Shown here: in pieces, positions 1-11,694 of the stretch
Layout of the letters: every line of letters begins with the position of its first letter
Position numbering within the stretch: the stretch's first letter is position 1
Origin: Tetradesmus obliquus
Lineage: Eukaryota > Chlorophyta > Chlorophyceae > Sphaeropleales > Scenedesmaceae
Assembly: GCA_030272155.1 (NCBI GenBank)
Contig: CP126194.1
Coordinates: forward strand, 7,106,001 to 7,170,000
DNA length: 64,000 nucleotides
Direction: 5' to 3'
Made by a program: the position numbers and the translations under genes
Notes under the pieces: generated by a model
Seen by the model: the letters and a program-made list of their open reading frames with translations, nothing else
Told to the model about the DNA's origin: nothing
Database searches by the model: none

Positions 1-110
1 TTGACTGCTGGCTTCCGTGCGCACACTGCCAAAGAGAGTGTGCCGGGTGTCTGGTTTACCTTTCTTGATCAACTTAGAAACTCGACCTGAATGCTTTTCT
101 GGGACTGCAG

Positions 111-986
111 GTTACAGGCGTGTCGTTCCATGCGGGCAGCGGCTGTCGCGACGTGTCTGTCTACACAGAAGCCATTAAGCGTGCACACAGCGTGTTTGAC
201 ATGGCGCAGCAGCAGTACGGCTTCTCACCGCTCACCCTGCTGGACATTGGCGGCGGCTTCACCGCGCCGTGTGATGAGGCCAGCAGCAGGCTATTCCGGG
301 AGACAGCTGCCACCATCAACGCAGCACTGGAGCAGTACTTTCCTGCAGGCTGTGGCGTGGACGTCATCTCAGAGCCGGGCAGGTGCGTGCTGTGCTGCTG
401 CGCTGCGCATCAACTTGCTGATTGGCTGTGTTCAATCAAAGTGTGCCGTACCTGTAGCTGACATTCCTCTGATCGCAAATAGATATATTTGGTGGTGCTG
501 TGTGTGCTGTTAAATGTGAGACCAGCAGTGTTGATGCTGGCTTTTCAGACAGCAACAGCTGCTGTTGCTTCTGGTACCGCTGCTGCTGCTGCAGGTTTTT
601 TGCAGAGACGAGTGCCACACTGTTCACCACTGTGCTGGGCCAGCGGCAGGGCAGGAGTGACACGGCTGAGCCGGTCACGGAGTACATGCTCAGCGACAGC
701 AGCCTGGGCTCCTTCAGGGCACAGGTGCGCACACTGGGTTGTAAAGTTGCTTCCCAGGATGACTTATAGTCATGCAGATACGCAGGATCGGCCCTGGATG
801 TAGACCGCTTGGTTGCGCAGCTTGTCAGTAGCTGCATCTGTGGAAGCTGCAGTACAAATAACTCTACCACGGCTGCTGCTAAAACTGCTGCTGCTGCTGG
901 CGCTGCCAGGTTATGATTGATGGCCTGGAGCCCAGCTATGTGCTGCTGCGTAGTCCGCTACTGGCCAGTGTCACACAGCAGCAGGG

Positions 987-1050
<64 letters not shown>

Positions 1051-2087
1051 TTTGCGGCCCCAAGTAGCACCTCAAATGGCAGCGCTGCTGGGCCTTTCGA
1101 GCAGCTGCATGCCTGCAAGCTTGTGGGCATTAGTGGAGAGGATGATGACGTGATCCATGCAAGGGCACAGGTGCGTAACAAGCCTTGAGGGTTTGCAGTC
1201 GACTTAGGACGGTTTGATGCTGGATGTTGTAGCATACATATGTGCAGCCAGCAGACAGATGCAAGGAAGGTGCTTGCAGTGACACGCATTGCAAAGGTGG
1301 CTGCAATGATCTCTCCAAGGGCAGTCCAACTTGTCGACTTACACCGAACAGACCCTTACCAGTTTCATCTGAGAGAGCGATGCTGTATCAACATGCCCTG
1401 CCTGCTGTCTTCCCTGCAGCTGCCGATGCTACGCGACGGCGACTGGCTCATGTTCCCGTACGCTGGCGCCTACACCATCTCATGCGCAAGGTGCGGGGAG
1501 GCTTGCTGCTATTGTCAGTCATGTACGGCTGCCCCTAGTAAGGGCTGTAAAGCTGCCACTGTGCCTTTAACCCCAGCTGTGCATACCCCGCAGCTGCCTA
1601 CAACCCTCCAGTCTTGCACCACACAATAGGTTGAGTAAGGCTGCCTTCGCTGCTGCTAGGTCATCTGCTCCTTGGTTGCAGCAATCCCCCACCTTGATCG
1701 CCTTGATGTTGAAGCATATATGGTCCTGCGCACCCTTTGTTTTGCTCAGCCACGGTGTGCTGCTCTGCATCGTGTCTCTTCTGCTGCTGCAGCAACATCA
1801 GCATGGGCTCCTTTGTGCAGCCCGCACGCCTGTTCATCTTCAGCTCACAGGCCGACAAGGGCTGGGGCGACGTGCTGCCACTTACTGCAGTTGTCAGCAT
1901 CCCAGAAACAATCCCGGAGGGAGCAGAGGTCCTGGCAGGCGGCTCTGCTGCGCTACTGTCGCCGCTGGGTTTAGGGTCTAGGGGTTCACTCGGGCTGGAG
2001 AGTGCTGGCAGTGGGGGGCTGCAGATGCAGCGCAGTGGCTCATTGCAGCGCTCCCTGGTGCGGGTGCCTTCTAAGCCTGGGGGGTGA
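111..2087 (+). CDS. Ornithine-decarboxylase-like protein, copy 1 (5' end outside window)
   Basis: This is the 3' half of a fold-type III PLP decarboxylase (group IV, ornithine decarboxylase type). Visible exons are 111-382, 595-724, 910-1170, 1420-1490 and 1793-2087; they join in phase to 343 codons including the TGA stop. Family motifs are the phosphate-site FHAGSG, the LLDIGGGF glycine loop, VISEPGR and the C-terminal GAYT. The segment matching the ODC WGPTCDGLD loop reads VGISGEDDD, so the catalytic cysteine position (Cys360 in mouse numbering) is Gly at 1135-1137. Exon 910-1170 carries a run of about 20 Gln absent from copy 2. The tail ends in a Ser/Gly-rich extension. Exon 111-382 is continuous where copy 2 has an intron. 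The N-terminal half, with the PLP lysine, lies left of the window. Polyamine synthesis is the family role; activity here is doubtful. Confidence 0.85.
985..1049 (+). repeat. (CAG)n tract coding for polyglutamine
   Basis: An almost pure CAG run of about 20 units lies inside an exon of decarboxylase copy 1, in the C-terminal domain between the LEPSYVLLRSPLL segment and the diverged catalytic loop. The matching segment of copy 2 (about 7490-7560) has no such run, so it expanded after the duplication or was lost from copy 2. Confidence 0.9.
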
Positions 2088-3507
2088 GGCTGGAAAATAT
2101 GCTGCAAGATGGTACACTGTTGGCAGAACGAGTGGCGTTTTGTATGATTAGCAGATGTGTGGTTGATCTGGTGACTGGCAGGTGTTTGCTACTGGGAGTT
2201 CTGTTCTTTCTGGGTTGTAGTACGTGTGCTGCTGCACGAACTTACAGCACCACCCACACGGGCTACTCTTTGAAATGCCTCTGCTGTTTTGACTTGCACA
2301 CATCAGTATACATGACATTTGATGGTGGCGTCAGAGCGGTGCCAGCTGGCGTCTTGTGTCGCGGTGATCTGCTTCTACACAAATTTGTATCGTCATGCCG
2401 CCAGCTATGTGTTTGATCACGAAACAAGCAGCAACGTTTTACCGACATCAAGTGGTCGGCATTCCAGTGCAACAGTGCTAAGTGGGCAGTTTGCTGGGCA
2501 CCCTGATGTTTGTGCTGTGTGCTGTTGGTGGTTGGAGCACCGCCAGAGCATGACAAAGAAAAGTAGTGCTGCATGGGGGTCCAATGATCTTTGATTTTTT
2601 TGTGATAATTCCACATGGCATGAGCCACACCATGAGGATAACATCTTCAACGACAATGAGGTGTACAAAACGGAACTTGTTTGAGTGTGTAAAGTGTGTT
2701 GGCTTTTAAACAACCATGTCAGCATTATTATGAGTGGGGAGGTGAACTTCACCGGTTTGAAACCTGTGCAGGCAGCACTGTTTCTGTGTTGCTGAATCAT
2801 AAGTGTCTTTTGTGCCTGTTTGCCTTCTTGAAGAGGGGTTCAACTGTACGTGCTTGTCGCTGTTTGCAGTGCACTTGTGTGAGCAGGCGCCAACTGATTG
2901 TTTGTTTTAAAGGTGTCGCGACACCTCAAGGCTGCAGCCGCATTTTTGCAGGCCAGCTGCTGGTTGGCGCAGCACCCGCCCTGTTGTTGATGACGCGGGT
3001 AGGACAGGTGACACCATTGGCACAGAAATGCTGCTGATCCTGCACTTGTGATGCAAGTCCGTGTATCAACTGCATCTGAGTAAGGCTGTACATCACATGG
3101 TCAACAGCACTGCTGGCAGTACGATGACTGATGAGGCAGTGTCCACCAGCCATGGCATGTTCCTTGGATGCCGTGGACAGTAGCACTGGTGCGGGTTGTG
3201 TTTAGTATAGGTCTATCCACCAATGTATCAAAGGATCTTGCTGCGCCTAGCTGGTGCTTGCAGCTTGTCCCATCTCTCTGTCACCCCGCTCACCCGTGAC
3301 AGGATGTCAGGTACCACTAACCACTCTCTAACGTGATGCTCTTATAGGGTGCAATGACTCGTGTGTGTTTGTAATTGTCAGCCTCCGAAATGTCCTGCTG
3401 TGGATCTCGTTTCCACACTCTCGACAACGACACACGACCTGCAGCAGTGCCCTTTTTGCCGTGCCTGAACCTCATTTCGTCTTGTCGTATGGTCAGGAAT
3501 ACACGAG
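2088..3507. other. Spacer between the two decarboxylase genes
   Basis: This holds the 3' flank of copy 1, including a TGTAA motif near 2690, and the upstream region of copy 2. No coding region with splice support was recognised. Confidence 0.5.
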
Positions 3508-6500
3508 ATGTTCAGCAAAGCAACCCACTGGCTGATAGACGGGCTTTTGCACCGTGAGCACCAGGCAGCAGCAGCCCATCAGGCACAGCAAGCAGCATCT
3601 GGCACAGCAGACAGCGTGAATGGCAAAGCAGCGGGAGCATCCAACAATGGAACTTGCTTTCCTGCTAGTGAGCCTGCCAAGGTGCAGGACAAGGTGAGGT
3701 GCTGTCCTTGGCATGCGGCACAGTCAGCACAGCCCCATCACAGCCCCATGCCTCACACAACAACTGTACCTCCACCTGCATAACTGGCTTCAGCGCCCTC
3801 GTAGTGGCTGCCTGCCTTCTGTTCGACTTTTTCTGCGTTTCTTGCTGCAGCGTGGTGATGGAGCACATGGACCTGCTGATGCACCACCCAGCACCAGTAG
3901 TGCCTTTGCAACTGTCAACTTGTGTGCAGCACCTGCGCATGCAAGCACTACATGCGCAAGCCCTTTCCTGGCATGTAGTATCCTCCCGGCAACCTTTGCA
4001 ACACTGGTGTGTTGCTCTGCATCAACTGCTGCACTGCGCAGCAATTGGTCGCTTGTTGCTGTATCTCTGCCCCTTCTGCACAGGCCTGCGTCCTGCAAGC
4101 AGCAACAGGCATGACTGCTGTCCCTTCTGCTGCCCGTGTATGCTTGCAGGATGCTGATGAAGAGCCTCTTACAAGCAGCGAGGAAGAGGAGGAAGACCTG
4201 CCTAGCCCGCAGCAGCGCAGGTCAGGCGATGCCAGCTACCCGCGCCTGCCCAGCATCATCAAAACACACCTGCAGCTCGGCAGGCAGTCCTTCAACCGCA
4301 CAGCCCCAAGCATCTTCGAGCTCAGCCGCAACAGCAGCATCATGGACAGCTTGCAGGAAGCCCTCAGCCAGGAGGCAGCTGCAGCGCCACGCGTATCCTC
4401 ACCAAACTTTGAAAGCAGCAGCAGCCGGATGTTCAGCCCACGCGTGTCTGCCACGCAGCTGGCAGCGCTGGACTCGTTGAGTGCTGCTGCTGCCTTCAGC
4501 CGGTCCATTAGCTTGCGGCACACACCCACACTGGCGCAGCTGCCTGCGCCGGTGCAGGATGTGCTGGAGAGCTGTGGGGCGCTGTTCATTGAGGATGGCA
4601 ACATTGAGGGGCTGGCAGGTGAGCAGCACATTGGGTCACTGGATGTAAGAGTGTTGAGTGATGGTGGTGTATGCGAAGCATACTATAGTCACGCTAGCAC
4701 AGCAGCGAGGCACCAGCTGTGCCTGCATTACAGTCTGCAACTGGGAAGAGCAATATAGTACAGCATGCCCGACAACTCACTTGCTGCTTGTCTTGTGCTC
4801 TGTCTGCATCACACGTATGCTGCTGCGTCAGAGGCCGCGTCTCACTTCATTGCGGAGAGCGGCATCACTGAGACCTTCTACATCTACGACCTGGGCGAGG
4901 TCGCGCGCCTGCACAACACCTGGCGCGCTGCGATGCCGCGCGTGGTGCCGCACTACGCAGGTGCGGCCGGAACTGTGTGTGGAGTTGTGCGAGTGACTGC
5001 ATCCTGGTTGGCACGCAGCACCACTGCAGCTCTATGCATGCTTTATTGAACATATTGTTGTTGTGCTAAGCCTGTGCGCTTGCAGGAGGGCACGTGTATT
5101 GCAGGCATGCGTGTGCTGTTGCTGCTTTGTGTTGCGGCTGGCACTGCTGCGCCCTGCAACCTACACATGTGCTAGGTCCTGCTGCAAGGCCATGCTCAGC
5201 ATGGTGGCACTGCTGTTCTCTACATGCTAGCTCAGTACGGCTGTGCTGCCGCTGCGCCGCGCGCAGTGAAGTGCAACCCCGAGCCGATGATGCTGGCCAT
5301 GCTGGCTGCGCTGGGTGCGGGCTTTGACTGCGCCAGCGTGATGGAGCTGGAGGCAGCGGCAGCGCTGGGCGTGAGCCCGGAGCGCGTCATCTTCGCCAAC
5401 CCCTGCAAGAAGCCGGCAGACTTCAGGTGTGCTGCTGCGCTGCTGCACTGCCTCACTGCTGCATGCATGAAAGGTCCGCCAGGGTGCAGAATACCGGCAA
5501 ACATCTGGCAATGCACTGCACGTCTTGCACATACCTCTTTCCTGCTTGCTGCCGTTGTGTGCATCAGCGCTCACATGTGCTGGCACGGCCGGCGCCGCTG
5601 GTGCAGGTATGCTGTTGCGCACGGCGTGCAGAGCACCACCTTTGACACACCCTCCGAGCTGCACAAGATTGCGGCGCTCAACCCGCGCTTCAAGTGCGTG
5701 CTGCGTATCCGCTGCGACGACCCCACCGCAAAGTGCCCACTGGGTGAGCTGGCCGTAGCACCGGCAGCGGCTGATTTTCCACAGCGGGGAGCATTCTGCG
5801 GGTGTATATGCCTTGCAGGACAAGTTCAACTTTGCCTATGGCACAGCTTGCAGCATGGAAATGGTGCTGCAAATGGAAGACAGGAAGCAGGGAAGGCCGG
5901 CAGCTCGCTTGCTCTGCCACGTTGGCTGCTACAACTTCTGTTCAACACGTTGCTGCGTTGTCAACCGTGCTGCTGCTGCCGCTGGTGCATGTTGTCATCT
6001 CACCCGCAGGTGCCAAGTACGGCGCTGACATGCCTGAGGTGCCGGGGCTGCTGCAGCTGGCACAGGAGCTGGGCCTGCAGGTGGGCGGGGACAGTGGCAG
6101 GCATTTCAGCAGCATTCTGCACTGCAGGGTCAGAATGTGCTGCCCAAGAGGGATAGCACAGCAGGCTGCAATGCTGAGGGTGTACATACACTCTGTGACC
6201 AGCAGCATGATGTGTTCTTGACATGTGTTTGAGCTCCATGCTTGCACGTCGATGCATGTGCTGTGCCTGTGACATGTCATATCGCAGCAGCTTCAACTCG
6301 CATCTTTCCTGCAACCTGCAACCATGCGCTGCTTGCTGCAGGTGGTTGGCGTGTCCTTCCATGTGGGCAGTGGTTGCCAGGACGTGTCTGTCTATGATGA
6401 GGCCATAAAGCGAGCACGCGAGTGAGTGGGAAGCTTTGATCTCTGCTGCTTGCTTAGCACAACAACAATCTCCTGCTGCTGTCAGTGGGGTGACAAAGCC

Positions 6501-8881
6501 GAATGATGAGAACATGTTACACTTTGCCTGCACACAGCAACATTTGCGGTGTTTTCCCGGGTTTGGTGGGTGCTCTCCTTAGTCCTGCACCCTCACATCT
6601 GGTGTTCTGCTGATTTCCTGCTTTGTTGCTGCGTCTGCGTGCTGCAGGGTATTTGACATGGCTGAGCAGCAGTACGGCTTCTCACCGCTCACCCTGCTGG
6701 ACGTCGGCGGCGGCTTCACCGCGCCGTGCGACGAAACCAGCAGCAGGCTATTCCGTGAGACAGCTGCCACCATCAACGAAGCACTGGACAAGTATTTCCC
6801 TGTCGGCTGTGGCGTGGACGTCATCTCGGAGCCGGGCAGGTGCGTGCTGTCAACTGTGAGCCCTAGTGTGCAGCAGGCAGGCATTTGTGAGGTCTTACGC
6901 TGTTTTACTGTTGAGAAGATTCAGCATGTACATACTGTATGCAGCATGCTTGCATGTGATGGCCATTGATTACGCGGTCGATGCATCCTCGTTTCCCGAC
7001 GAGTACTTGGCGCATGCTGCTGCCGGCGCTGTGCTGCCGGTGCTGCTGCTGCAGATTCTTCGTGGAGACGAGTGCCACGCTGTTCACCACTGTGCTGGGC
7101 CAGCGGCAGGGCAGGGACGCCTTCTCAGACCACGTCATGGAGTACTGGCTCAGCGACAGCAACCAGGGCTCCTTCAGAATCCAGGTGGGTACTGCTGTTG
7201 TTTGCAAGCTGGCCGGGTGACCTGCAGTCCATCCACAAGCTGTACAAGCGGCGGGCTTCTGCAGCACACGATTCGTCGACACTTGAAGGTTTGGTAATAT
7301 CATCATGGTAACAGCAGTCATGATAACAGCAGTGCTATGAATTGCATATTGCACCCACCCAGAATTTATGAAGAAAAATACGGCCTTGGAGTTTCCCCAA
7401 ATTGCCTGTGCTGCTGCTGCTGCTGTTGCTGCCCAGGTGGTGGTCGATGGCCTCGAGCCCAGCTACCTGGTGCTGCGCAACCCGCTGCTGCCAGCCATCG
7501 ACTTTGCGCAGGCAGAGCCGCAAGAAGCAGCTGCACACACCGCGGGGCCCAACGACAGCCCCTTTGGCCACTTTGAGACGCTGCACTCTAGCAGGCTCAT
7601 GGGCATCAGCGGCAAGGACAATGACAAGATCCACGCACGTGCACAGGTGAGCTGGATCTGTGTGCATGCAAACTTCTGATATCTTTTGTTTGCCAGAGCA
7701 GGGGTAGCATGCACACCTAGCGTACGGGCTGCCTCTGCATTACAAGGCCACGCCATATGTTGTCCTGCTTTGGCTGTGCACTGGCCAGTTTCCTGTGTGG
7801 TCCTCCTGCAAGCAGAGAGCCACACCAGCTTCATGAATCCTGCAAGCAGAGAGCTACACCAGCTTCATGAATCCTGCAAGCAGAGAGCCACACCAGCTTC
7901 ATGAATCCTGCAAGCAGAGAGCCACACCAGTTTCATGAATACTGCAGGCAGAGAGCCGCACCAGCGTCAAGTATCCTGCAAGCAGAGAGCCACACCAGCT
8001 GCATGAATCCTGCAAGCAGAGAGCCGCACCAGCGTCAAGTATCCTGCAAGCAGAGAGCCACACCAGCTTCATGAATCCTGCAAGCAGAGAGCCGCACCAG
8101 CGTCAAGTATCCTGCAAGCAGAGAGCCACACCAGCTTCATGAATCCTGCTTCCTCACACCTGATCTTGCCGCCTTGTGCAGCTGCCACGCCTGCGTGACA
8201 GCGACTGGCTCATGTTCCCCTACGCTGGCGCCTACACCATCTCTTCTGCCAGGTGCGCACAATGTGCTGCTGTGCTGCAAGGAAACATGCTGCAGCAGGA
8301 CGGCTGCTGCACTGCACAGCAAGGAAACATGCTGCAGCAGGACGGCTGCTGCACTGTGTTGACGTCGCAAGATCAGCACATATGTGTGTATACATGTGTA
8401 CATGGCTGAGTCTTGCGAATGTACGGACTGTACTGTGTGTGCTGCATCAGGTGTGGTGAGGACAGTGCTGCATTCACAACTATGTGCAGCACTCTCGCAG
8501 CACCCATGTCCAGGTGCAACTCTCATCGCCTCCCACGCTGAACACAATGCCCTTGCTGCCCTACCCTCTGTGCTCGACGTGCCCCGCAGCAACTACACCA
8601 AGGGCGCATTCCTGCAGCCCGCGCGGCTCTTCGTGTTCTCCTCCGAGGCCGACAAGGGCTGGGGCGACGTGCTGCCACAGGCTGCGGTAGTCAGCATGGT
8701 CAGCATCCCGCAGACCATACCGGAAGGAGAGGTGCTGGAGCATGAAGAAGAGGTGGCAATCGATAGCCTGCTGGCGCCGCTGGGCTCGCTGGGGCTGGAT
8801 GTTGGTAGGAGCGGCAGCTTGCAGCCGGGGCGCTCGATGCAGCGGTCGCTGAGCAGGGCGCCGTCGATGCCCAGGGGCTGA
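3508..8881 (+). CDS. Ornithine-decarboxylase-like protein, copy 2
   Basis: A PLP decarboxylase of the ODC family. Well-phased exons are 4150-4618, 4832-4960, 5267-5426, 5607-5743, 6010-6080, 6342-6421, 6648-6839, 7055-7184, 7437-7646, 8182-8252 and 8590-8881, together 647 codons. An upstream exon 3508-3693 starting at ATG 3508 is likely; a linking exon near 3850-3960 is uncertain. The protein begins with a long Ser-rich, acidic extension (SSEEEEEDLPSP) unusual for ODC. Then come FYIYDLGEV, the PLP-lysine motif VKCN (Lys codon 5269-5271), GFDCAS, IFANPCK, FHVGSG, DVGGGF, ISEPGR and GAYT. The catalytic-loop Cys-Asp of ODC is replaced by Gly-Lys (7611-7616, MGISGKDND), as in copy 1, so normal ornithine decarboxylation is doubtful. 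A regulatory (antizyme-inhibitor-like) or altered-substrate role is possible. The gene is a tandem paralogue of copy 1. Confidence 0.87.
7804..8143 (+). repeat. 34-bp minisatellite in an intron of decarboxylase copy 2
   Basis: About ten head-to-tail copies of a 34-bp unit built on GCAAGCAGAGAGCCACACC. Two variants are interspersed, one with CAGCTTCATGAAT and one with CAGCGTCAAGTAT. The array lies wholly in the intron 7647-8181 and ends about 40 bp before the acceptor at 8181. Confidence 0.92.
8278..8356 (+). repeat. Two-copy 42-bp direct repeat next to a splice donor
   Basis: The segment beginning CAAGGAAACATGCTGCAGCA at 8278 is repeated at 8320 with a 42-bp period. It lies in the intron that starts at 8253. 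Confidence 0.85.
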
Positions 8882-9140
8882 GGGCAACACCGGTGACAGC
8901 TGCTGGTGGGGGGCCTAGCGGCTGGTGTGCAGCGATCAACTCTGAAGAGGAAGGCAGTTGATGTTCTCGCAGCTGTTTTTGGTGTGAGGCAGAGCTGTTG
9001 TTTTTTTGTGCAGGGTGCCGTCCATGCCCAGGGGCTGAGGCTTGCAGCAGGGGCTGGTGTTGCTGCTGCTGGCGCGTGGCAGATGCTGGTGGGTGGCGGT
9101 AGCGGTGAATGTTTCGCAGTCCACCCTGAAGAGGAATGTG
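8855..9140 (+). repeat. Duplicated 3' end and 3' flank of decarboxylase copy 2
   Basis: The last codons and stop of copy 2 (GATGCCCAGGGGCTGAGG near 8866) recur with small changes at 9021-9044 (CATGCCCAGGGGCTGAGG). A further matching block containing CTGAAGAGGAA occurs at about 8940 and 9126. This is an approximately 150-bp tandem duplication of the gene's tail; the second copy is non-coding. Confidence 0.7.
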
Positions 9141-9898
9141 CTACATCGTGTGGCGCTGTAATGAAGCTGGATGTGATTAGTAGCTGCACATGCACTTGTT
9201 ACATATGTCATCAGTGTCGCAGCTGTCTGGCTGGGGCAGGCAACAGCAGAGCTGCTGCATCATATGTGGGTGGGCAGGGCAGACTGTTACTTGTTCATCT
9301 CTGCATGCCACATGGCAACAATCTTTCTGATTGTCTGCATAATAGGCTCAGCAACGTCGTTCTCTGCTGAGCCACTGTACAGTTCCTGCCTAGGTTGCAG
9401 TGCGCACAATTCACTGTTCAAGAGCTGGCAAGCAGTAATTGTGTGGTGGGCAAGGGCAAGTACTGTTGTGGTAGGTATGTGGCATGGGGCTCCAGAATAT
9501 CACGCCAACGTCATAACATGGTCTTGCGCACGGGGCGTTCAGGTATCAAAGGGATGTTGGTTGTTTTGATGCAGCAGACTTTGGTTCAGCAGCAGGCCTG
9601 GGCGCATCCATTCTCCTGCTTTCACGTCAATGTGGCATGGGTTTTGAACAGTGGAGTGTCGTGGGTTTCATGAATTTGTGTGCTATTCGTGTGGAATGTT
9701 GTTTTGAAGTGATCTTTGGCAGACCTGCTGGCACAATATGCTGGCACCTGCATGTGATTGAGTATGGGTAGTGTGAGTAATCTGGAAACTGAAGCATGTG
9801 CTGGAAAGGCTGTGATATGATATCCCCAGGCGGGATTGCTTGGATTACCCAGTCCTCCTTGGTACGTACCAGATATCTGGGGCTGTGTTGGAAGCTGA
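9141..9898. other. Intergenic region
   Basis: No gene recognised. TGTAA at 9157-9161 is a candidate poly(A) signal for decarboxylase copy 2. Open frames here lack homology and splice support. Confidence 0.5.
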
Positions 9899-10006
9899 GG
9901 GGTGATACGGGATATATCAGAGGGGGGATATGCCATGTCTCCCGAGGGCGCCGCCGCCCTCGGGTGACATGGCATATCCCCCCTCTGATATATCCCGTAT
10001 CACCCC
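9899..10006. repeat. Near-perfect 52-bp inverted repeat (snap-back hairpin)
   Basis: The left arm 9899-9950 and right arm 9955-10006 are reverse complements over 52 bp with one mismatch, separated by a 4-nt loop (9951-9954). Weaker pairing continues outward: ATCTGGGGCTG at about 9875 faces CAGCCCCAGAT at about 10019, making arms of about 80 bp. It could be a foldback transposon remnant or MITE, or a long hairpin-RNA precursor. It lies in the spacer between the decarboxylase and the LRR region. Confidence 0.93.
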
Positions 10007-10453
10007 GAAGCGACAACGCAGCCCCAGATGTGTGATATATCTCCGGCCTGGAGCACCCTGCCGTTGGCTGCCAGCGCTGGCAGCAGCAGGGTGCCACAAT
10101 CCTCATGCACAACTCAACCGCAAGCAACACAACCTCCATGCATGACAGCTATTACAGCTGAATATAACAACTTCAGGGTCTCGTCGGACTGGGTGTCTTT
10201 CCACGGGGTGCACAGCAACACTGCACACTGAACCACATCAACTGTTGACCGGGCACGGTGCCTTTCGCCACGCACCGAAACATTGAGCAGCTTTGACGTT
10301 AATAAAAAAATGTAAATACATAATAATATTTCAGTCGGACGCACCGGCTGCTGCTGCGTCGCTCCCACGCTAAACCACACCACCGCTATCTGTTACTTGT
10401 CACAAGCACGTTTGACTTTACTTCGACGACCACTGCAGCTCATCATTGTTTCG

Positions 10454-11100
10454 ATGGCGCACCCACCTGGTTACGGCTCTCCTGTTTATCAGCAGTGGAT
10501 TGATAGAAGGCTGTGCCACGTTTACAAAGACCCATACGCTGAGGACGAGTACTCCTACTTTGTCGATTGTTGCCATCCCATTAAGACAGCAAGTCAAGAC
10601 GCTGCGGAGCAACAGTTTCAGCTGGACGAAAACAAGGAGGACACGACTGGATGCGAGCAGGTACGCACCTTCGGTCTGCTGCTCGGCTTCACAAACCAGC
10701 ACTGTGAAGGCTCACCTGCATCAGTTCGCTCATCGAAATTATTGCTTTTTACAGATCGTGAACGACGACGAGACCACAGCCTCGCAGGAGCAACGCCTCC
10801 TGTCCGACCTCACCCTGAAGCGACACAACAGCACCTTCGTGTGTGCCGGCGCTTCAGGCGCAGGCAAAACCACCCTTATCAATGCCATTTCAAAGGAACT
10901 CGGCAACGACCGCTGGGGCGCACCCAAAGCCAACAGCGTCACACGCAATGCCAACACGCTGCGCACAAATTTGTTTAAACAAGTCAGCTGTCAGGAGCAT
11001 CACCAGCTGGCTGACGCAGATGAAGGGCATCAACACACCAATTGAAGACATGCAGCCACTAGAGGTCGTGCAGCTGGTGGCTGAATATGTGCTGGTGGTG
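10454..11100 (+). pseudogene. P-loop NTPase fragment, probably frameshifted
   Basis: Exon 1 starts at ATG 10454 (MAHPPGYGSPVYQQW) and ends at a GTACGC donor after 10660. Exon 2 starts at 10755, in phase. It carries a Walker A motif GASGAGKTT at 10848-10874, preceded by a hydrophobic strand (STFVCA), as in P-loop NTPases. Near 10975-10995 coding potential moves to another frame (SITSWLTQMKGINTPIEDMQ...) and runs to a GTGAGT donor near 11099. Either a frameshift or a very small unseen intron separates the parts. No Walker B could be assigned. It lies directly upstream of LRR fragments, so it could be the NTPase half of an NTPase-LRR gene, but this is not shown. Confidence 0.5.
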
Positions 11101-11298
11101 AGTGAGGGGCTGAACTTAGATGCATGACTGCCTGGACCAGCACTACAGGTCATCTGGCTGCTTGCAGGAAACTGCACATCCAGCTGCAGACAGCCCCAAA
11201 CACACTTTACACACGTTGCTTACACTTATCTCAACCATATGGGCTTCACAGCATGCACATGCCCTGCATGCCACCGACACAACACATGCTGACCTGAC

Positions 11299-11694
11299 TA
11301 CTCGCGCCTGGTGCCTGGTGATGCGCTGGCGCTGACAGCGCTCACTGGCCTGACACGCCTGGGGCTTTTTGATCTGGGTGCTGGTGTGGGTGACCTGGCA
11401 GCAACAGCAATTGCGAGCAGCTACAAGCAGCTACAGCACATGGACATCAGGCGTCGCGACTTGGGCAGCATGGCGTGTCTGGCAATGGTACGGCAGCTCC
11501 CGCTGCTGACATCGCTGCTGCTAGATGGCAACAGCGGGTTGACGCAGCAGGGGCTGATGCTGCTGACTGGCCTGACGCGGCTGGAGCGTCTTAGCGTAAC
11601 TACTAATTTGGAGGTGACAGAGGAGGCGGTGCAGAGCTTTTGGGCGGCAGTGCGCCAGCAGCAGGAGCAGCAGCGGCAGCAGCAGCAGTATTGA
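11299..11694 (+). pseudogene. LRR protein fragment, copy A (5' truncated)
   Basis: Leucine-rich repeats (LTGLTRLGLF, LPLLTSLLLDGNSG, LTGLTRLERLSV) end in a Gln-rich tail and TGA. It matches the 3' end of copy B (14049-14409) closely, and the similarity continues past the stop (TGTCCTCCTGTGTGACG in both 3' flanks). Homology starts abruptly near 11299, without the long N-terminal part of copy B, so this is probably a truncated tandem duplicate. An intact frame here shows which frame copy B has lost. Confidence 0.65.

Noticed and set aside
5820-5910. Extra decarboxylase exon coding DKFNFAYGTACSMEMV
   Set aside because: Family alignment is continuous from exon 5607-5743 to 6010-6080 without it, and the phase fits directly.
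7804-8143. CRISPR-like array
   Set aside because: Units are contiguous 34-bp tandem copies with no unique spacers, inside a eukaryotic intron; this is a minisatellite.
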